NCBI GenBank assembly: GCA_003266105.1
Contig: MVAA01000071.1
Location: 3,992-11,266, forward strand
Direction of reading: 5' to 3'
Length of the DNA: 7,275 nt
DNA from: Methanosphaera sp. rholeuAM6
Lineage (GTDB): Archaea; Methanobacteriota; Methanobacteria; Methanobacteriales; Methanobacteriaceae
Position numbers and translations under genes: made by a program. The first letter of the stretch is position 1; each line of letters begins with the position of its first letter. The notes below the pieces were generated by a model, which saw only the letters and a list, made by a program, of their open reading frames with translations, searched no databases and was not told the origin of the DNA. This document shows, piece by piece, positions 5,409 through 7,275 of this stretch.

Positions 5409-6656
5409 ATGACCGTTTACAATGCCGTGATAATAGGTGGAGGAAGTAGTGGAATACTCTCTGCAATATGCCTGAATGATAAACATAGCGTTTTACTTGA
5501 AAAAAATGATATGTTATGCAAGAAGATTCTCATTACTGGTGGGGGAAGATGTAATCTGACCAACAACGGAAGCTTTGACACGTACATGAAAAGTTTCTAT
5601 AACAATGGAAACTTTTATAGAACCGCCTTCTCTAACTTCTTCAACAGGGACATCATATCATTACTGGAGAAAAATGACTGCAAAACTAAGGTTGAAGAAA
5701 ATGACCGTGTTTTTCCTGTGACGGACAAGGCAGGTAGTGTACAGGAAACTCTTATAAAAATATTGAACCGTTCTAAAACAAGATACAAACTTAACTGTAC
5801 TGTAAAAGAAATAAAGAAAGAAAATGATTATTTTATAATCAAATACAATGATTCAGAGATTATCAAATCAAAATACCTGATTTTATCTACCGGAGGTAAC
5901 GCATATCCGAAAACAGGCTCTTCAGGTGAGGGTTACAGATTTGCCAAAAATCTTGGCCATACGCTAACTCAACAGATGGGTGGACTGGCACCGGTAGCAC
6001 TGTATGATAAATGGACTCAAAAACTTCAAGGTCTGACAATTGATGTTAAACTGGAAATAAAGGCCAATAAAAAATCAGTTAAAAAAGATAATGGTTCAAT
6101 AATATTCACACACAATGGTATAAGCGGTCCGGTAATTCTAAACAGTAGTATGGATATTGAAAAACACCTAAGAAAAAAAGAGGATGTTAAGATTAATCTT
6201 GATTTATGTGAAAATTATTCATATGAAGAACTTGATACCAGACTACAAAAGGACTTCCGGAAACACTCTAATCAAAGCATTAAAACTTATTTACACCAAT
6301 ATTTACCAAAAAGGATGAGTGTTGAATTTCTTAATTTCCTGGATATTGACGAATCCACGATATTAAATCAGATTAACAGGAAACAACGTGTTATGTTAAG
6401 AGACAACCTGAAAAGACTAACATTGACAGTATCACATGTTCTTGAAAAAGAAGCCTTCGTTACCAATAGTGGTGTCAAAAGAAAGGAAATAGATCCCAAC
6501 ACTTTTGAATCCAAGATAGTGGATAACCTGTTTATTGTTGGTGAGCTTGTGGAAGGTTGTGGAATAAGTGGAGGATTCAACTTACAGCAGGCATACTCTA
6601 CAGGTGTTCTGGCTGCAAAAACTATTAAAGAGAGGATAAGCAATGATTCATCTTAG
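5409..6656 (+). CDS. FAD-dependent oxidoreductase of the HI0933/BaiN family
   Basis: This 415-residue flavoprotein has the usual length and all landmarks of the HI0933-like family (Pfam PF03486; the bacterial member BaiN has been linked to bile acid reduction). An FAD-binding Rossmann motif VIIGGGSSG (7-15) ends its second strand in E31. Then come the family signature ITGGGRCNLTN (42-52), STGGNAYPKTGSSGEGY (160-176), FTHNGISGPVIL (233-244), an SGVKRKEIDPNTFESK segment (354-369) and the C-terminal FAD motif GELVEGCGISGGFNLQQA (378-395). In the last motif the common GEVLDVDGxxGGYN reads GELVEGCGISGGFN. It is probably a soluble cytoplasmic protein. The physiological substrate in archaea is unknown, and nothing here indicates bile acid metabolism. 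It has its own TATA-like box and ribosome binding site, and its last 14 bases overlap the methyltransferase gene. Confidence 0.9.
   Translation: MTVYNAVIIGGGSSGILSAICLNDKHSVLLEKNDMLCKKILITGGGRCNLTNNGSFDTYMKSFYNNGNFYRTAFSNFFNRDIISLLEKNDCKTKVEENDRVFPVTDKAGSVQETLIKILNRSKTRYKLNCTVKEIKKENDYFIIKYNDSEIIKSKYLILSTGGNAYPKTGSSGEGYRFAKNLGHTLTQQMGGLAPVALYDKWTQKLQGLTIDVKLEIKANKKSVKKDNGSIIFTHNGISGPVILNSSMDIEKHLRKKEDVKINLDLCENYSYEELDTRLQKDFRKHSNQSIKTYLHQYLPKRMSVEFLNFLDIDESTILNQINRKQRVMLRDNLKRLTLTVSHVLEKEAFVTNSGVKRKEIDPNTFESKIVDNLFIVGELVEGCGISGGFNLQQAYSTGVLAAKTIKERISNDSS
6631..6637 (+). promoter_or_regulatory. Ribosome binding site of the methyltransferase gene
   Basis: AGAGGAT lies 5 bases before ATG 6643 and inside the flavoprotein coding sequence. 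It supports the overlapping start and translational coupling of the two genes. Confidence 0.6.
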
Positions 6657-7170
6657 TTATGACAGGAAAAAATATCAGGAAGACATGATAAATAACGTCA
6701 AGTTAATGGATAACGTGGTTGAAATCGGATGCCATATCGGCACATCAACCAAGATTATTTCCAGACTAAATCAGGACGGTACAGTTTATGCCTTTGATAA
6801 CAGTCCCGAAAGTGTTGAAGCCATGAATAATTTAGGCATTGAATACGCTAACATCAAATTTTTTAATGCCGACGTTAGAAATGAAGAGGTATTATATGAT
6901 TTTGCTGAAAAATATGGTAAAATTGATGTGTTATGCGTTGATTTAGGTGGAGGTTATCATCCGGACACTGTTTTTAAGGTTTTTTTCATCTGGTCATCAG
7001 TTCTTAAGCCACGTGTGAGCTTAATTAGAAACAGGGGTTTGATTGATTTTATTAACTCTTCAATATCAAGCGAAAACATTAAATCTGAAGGAGGTTATCT
7101 TGAGTCTTCGGCGGACAATATTCTTCCAAAGAATTTGAAAGAATTAAAAAGATGGTCAGATAAACTATAA
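6643..7170 (+). CDS. Class I SAM-dependent methyltransferase-like protein
   Basis: This 175-residue protein has a Rossmann methyltransferase fold that should bind S-adenosylmethionine. Motif I is VVEIGCHIGTSTKII (25-39), an E-x-G-x-x-x-G form. An acidic residue ends strand 2 (YAFDNSPESV, 49-58; D52), a motif-II-like NADVR follows (75-79), and the strand 4 motif is IDVLCVDLGGG (94-104). The segment FKVFFIWSSVLKPRVSLIRN with the following RGLIDFI (111-137) replaces the usual PP-containing catalytic loop, so I cannot tell the substrate. It is short for a complete methyltransferase (often 200 or more residues), lacking an obvious substrate-recognition domain. It starts within the flavoprotein gene, so the two are probably made together. 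The 3' end runs against a possible convergent frame, but the stop at 7168-7170 is clean. Family call is good; function is unknown. Confidence 0.78.
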   Translation: MIHLSYDRKKYQEDMINNVKLMDNVVEIGCHIGTSTKIISRLNQDGTVYAFDNSPESVEAMNNLGIEYANIKFFNADVRNEEVLYDFAEKYGKIDVLCVDLGGGYHPDTVFKVFFIWSSVLKPRVSLIRNRGLIDFINSSISSENIKSEGGYLESSADNILPKNLKELKRWSDKL

Positions 7171-7275
7171 TCTTATCAACCATCCGATTCAAAAACAGTT
7201 TGATAACAGAAACATCCCCCCATGACTTAACAATAGCTGAAGGCAGGCTAAATTGAACCTCTCCATCTTGTAGAA
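7079..7275 (-). CDS. Possible 3' end of a convergent gene at the window edge
   Basis: Reading leftward from 7273, one minus-strand frame stays open for 64 codons to a TAA at 7079-7081. Its first part (LQDGEVQFSLPSAIVKSWGD, then VSVIKLF) looks like genuine protein with ordinary codon choice, whereas every + strand frame in 7171-7275 is broken by stops. The rest of the frame runs antisense to the last 92 bases of the methyltransferase gene and looks less protein-like. The true gene may therefore end near 7190: one base fewer in the five-base A-tract at 7191-7195 would give a stop right after VIKLF. I do not recognise the family, and the start lies outside the window. Confidence 0.35.
   Translation of the reverse strand, partial: LQDGEVQFSLPSAIVKSWGDVSVIKLFLNRMVDKIIVYLTIFLILSNSLEEYCPPKTQDNLLQI

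Noticed and set aside
6368..6643. Minus-strand 91-codon frame opposite the flavoprotein C-terminus
   Set aside because: It is antisense to the conserved FAD motif; the hydrophobic translation is a by-product.

Overview
The window is A+T-rich, tightly packed archaeal DNA. It most likely comes from a methanogen of the Methanobacteriales (Methanobrevibacter- or Methanosphaera-like). The evidence is a Hel308-type helicase, an archaeal phospholipid synthase of the archaetidylinositol-phosphate type, and two small proteins resembling the archaeal families DUF2115 and DUF2098. Ribosome binding sites are GGTG-containing, TATA-like boxes are present, and one gene appears leaderless. The genus is inferred from composition and gene content, not proven.

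Left part (1-3714, + strand). The 3' part of a GT4-type glycosyltransferase runs in from outside the window. It is followed after 3 bases by a Hel308/Ski2-like DNA helicase that starts at TTG. Next come a DUF2115-like protein with a conserved cysteine motif and an unrecognised 117-residue charged protein that overlaps it by 14 bases. The helicase and the DUF2115-like gene carry the same 9-base ribosome binding signal at the same distance from their starts. The spacing suggests one transcription unit of four genes.

Middle (3723-4684, - strand). A two-gene unit reads leftward: a YrdC-domain threonylcarbamoyl-AMP synthase (first step of the universal tRNA t6A modification), then a DUF2098-like small protein. 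It converges on the left-hand unit with only 8 bases between stop codons.

Right part (4748-7170, + strand). A 63-base divergent promoter region separates the tRNA-modification gene from a CDP-alcohol phosphatidyltransferase, probably archaetidylinositol phosphate synthase. After an 82-base spacer with oligo-T tracts and a new TATA-like box come a flavoprotein of the HI0933/BaiN family and a small SAM-dependent methyltransferase. These two overlap by 14 bases and are probably translationally coupled. The last 105 bases hold no + strand gene. A minus-strand frame there looks like the 3' end of a convergent gene, but where it ends is unclear.

I see no RNA gene, mobile element, CRISPR array or phage gene. 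Most of the window is ordinary archaeal housekeeping sequence. The least explained parts are the 117-residue protein, the DUF2115 and DUF2098 genes, the coupled flavoprotein-methyltransferase pair and the right-hand edge. I found no convincing undescribed system.
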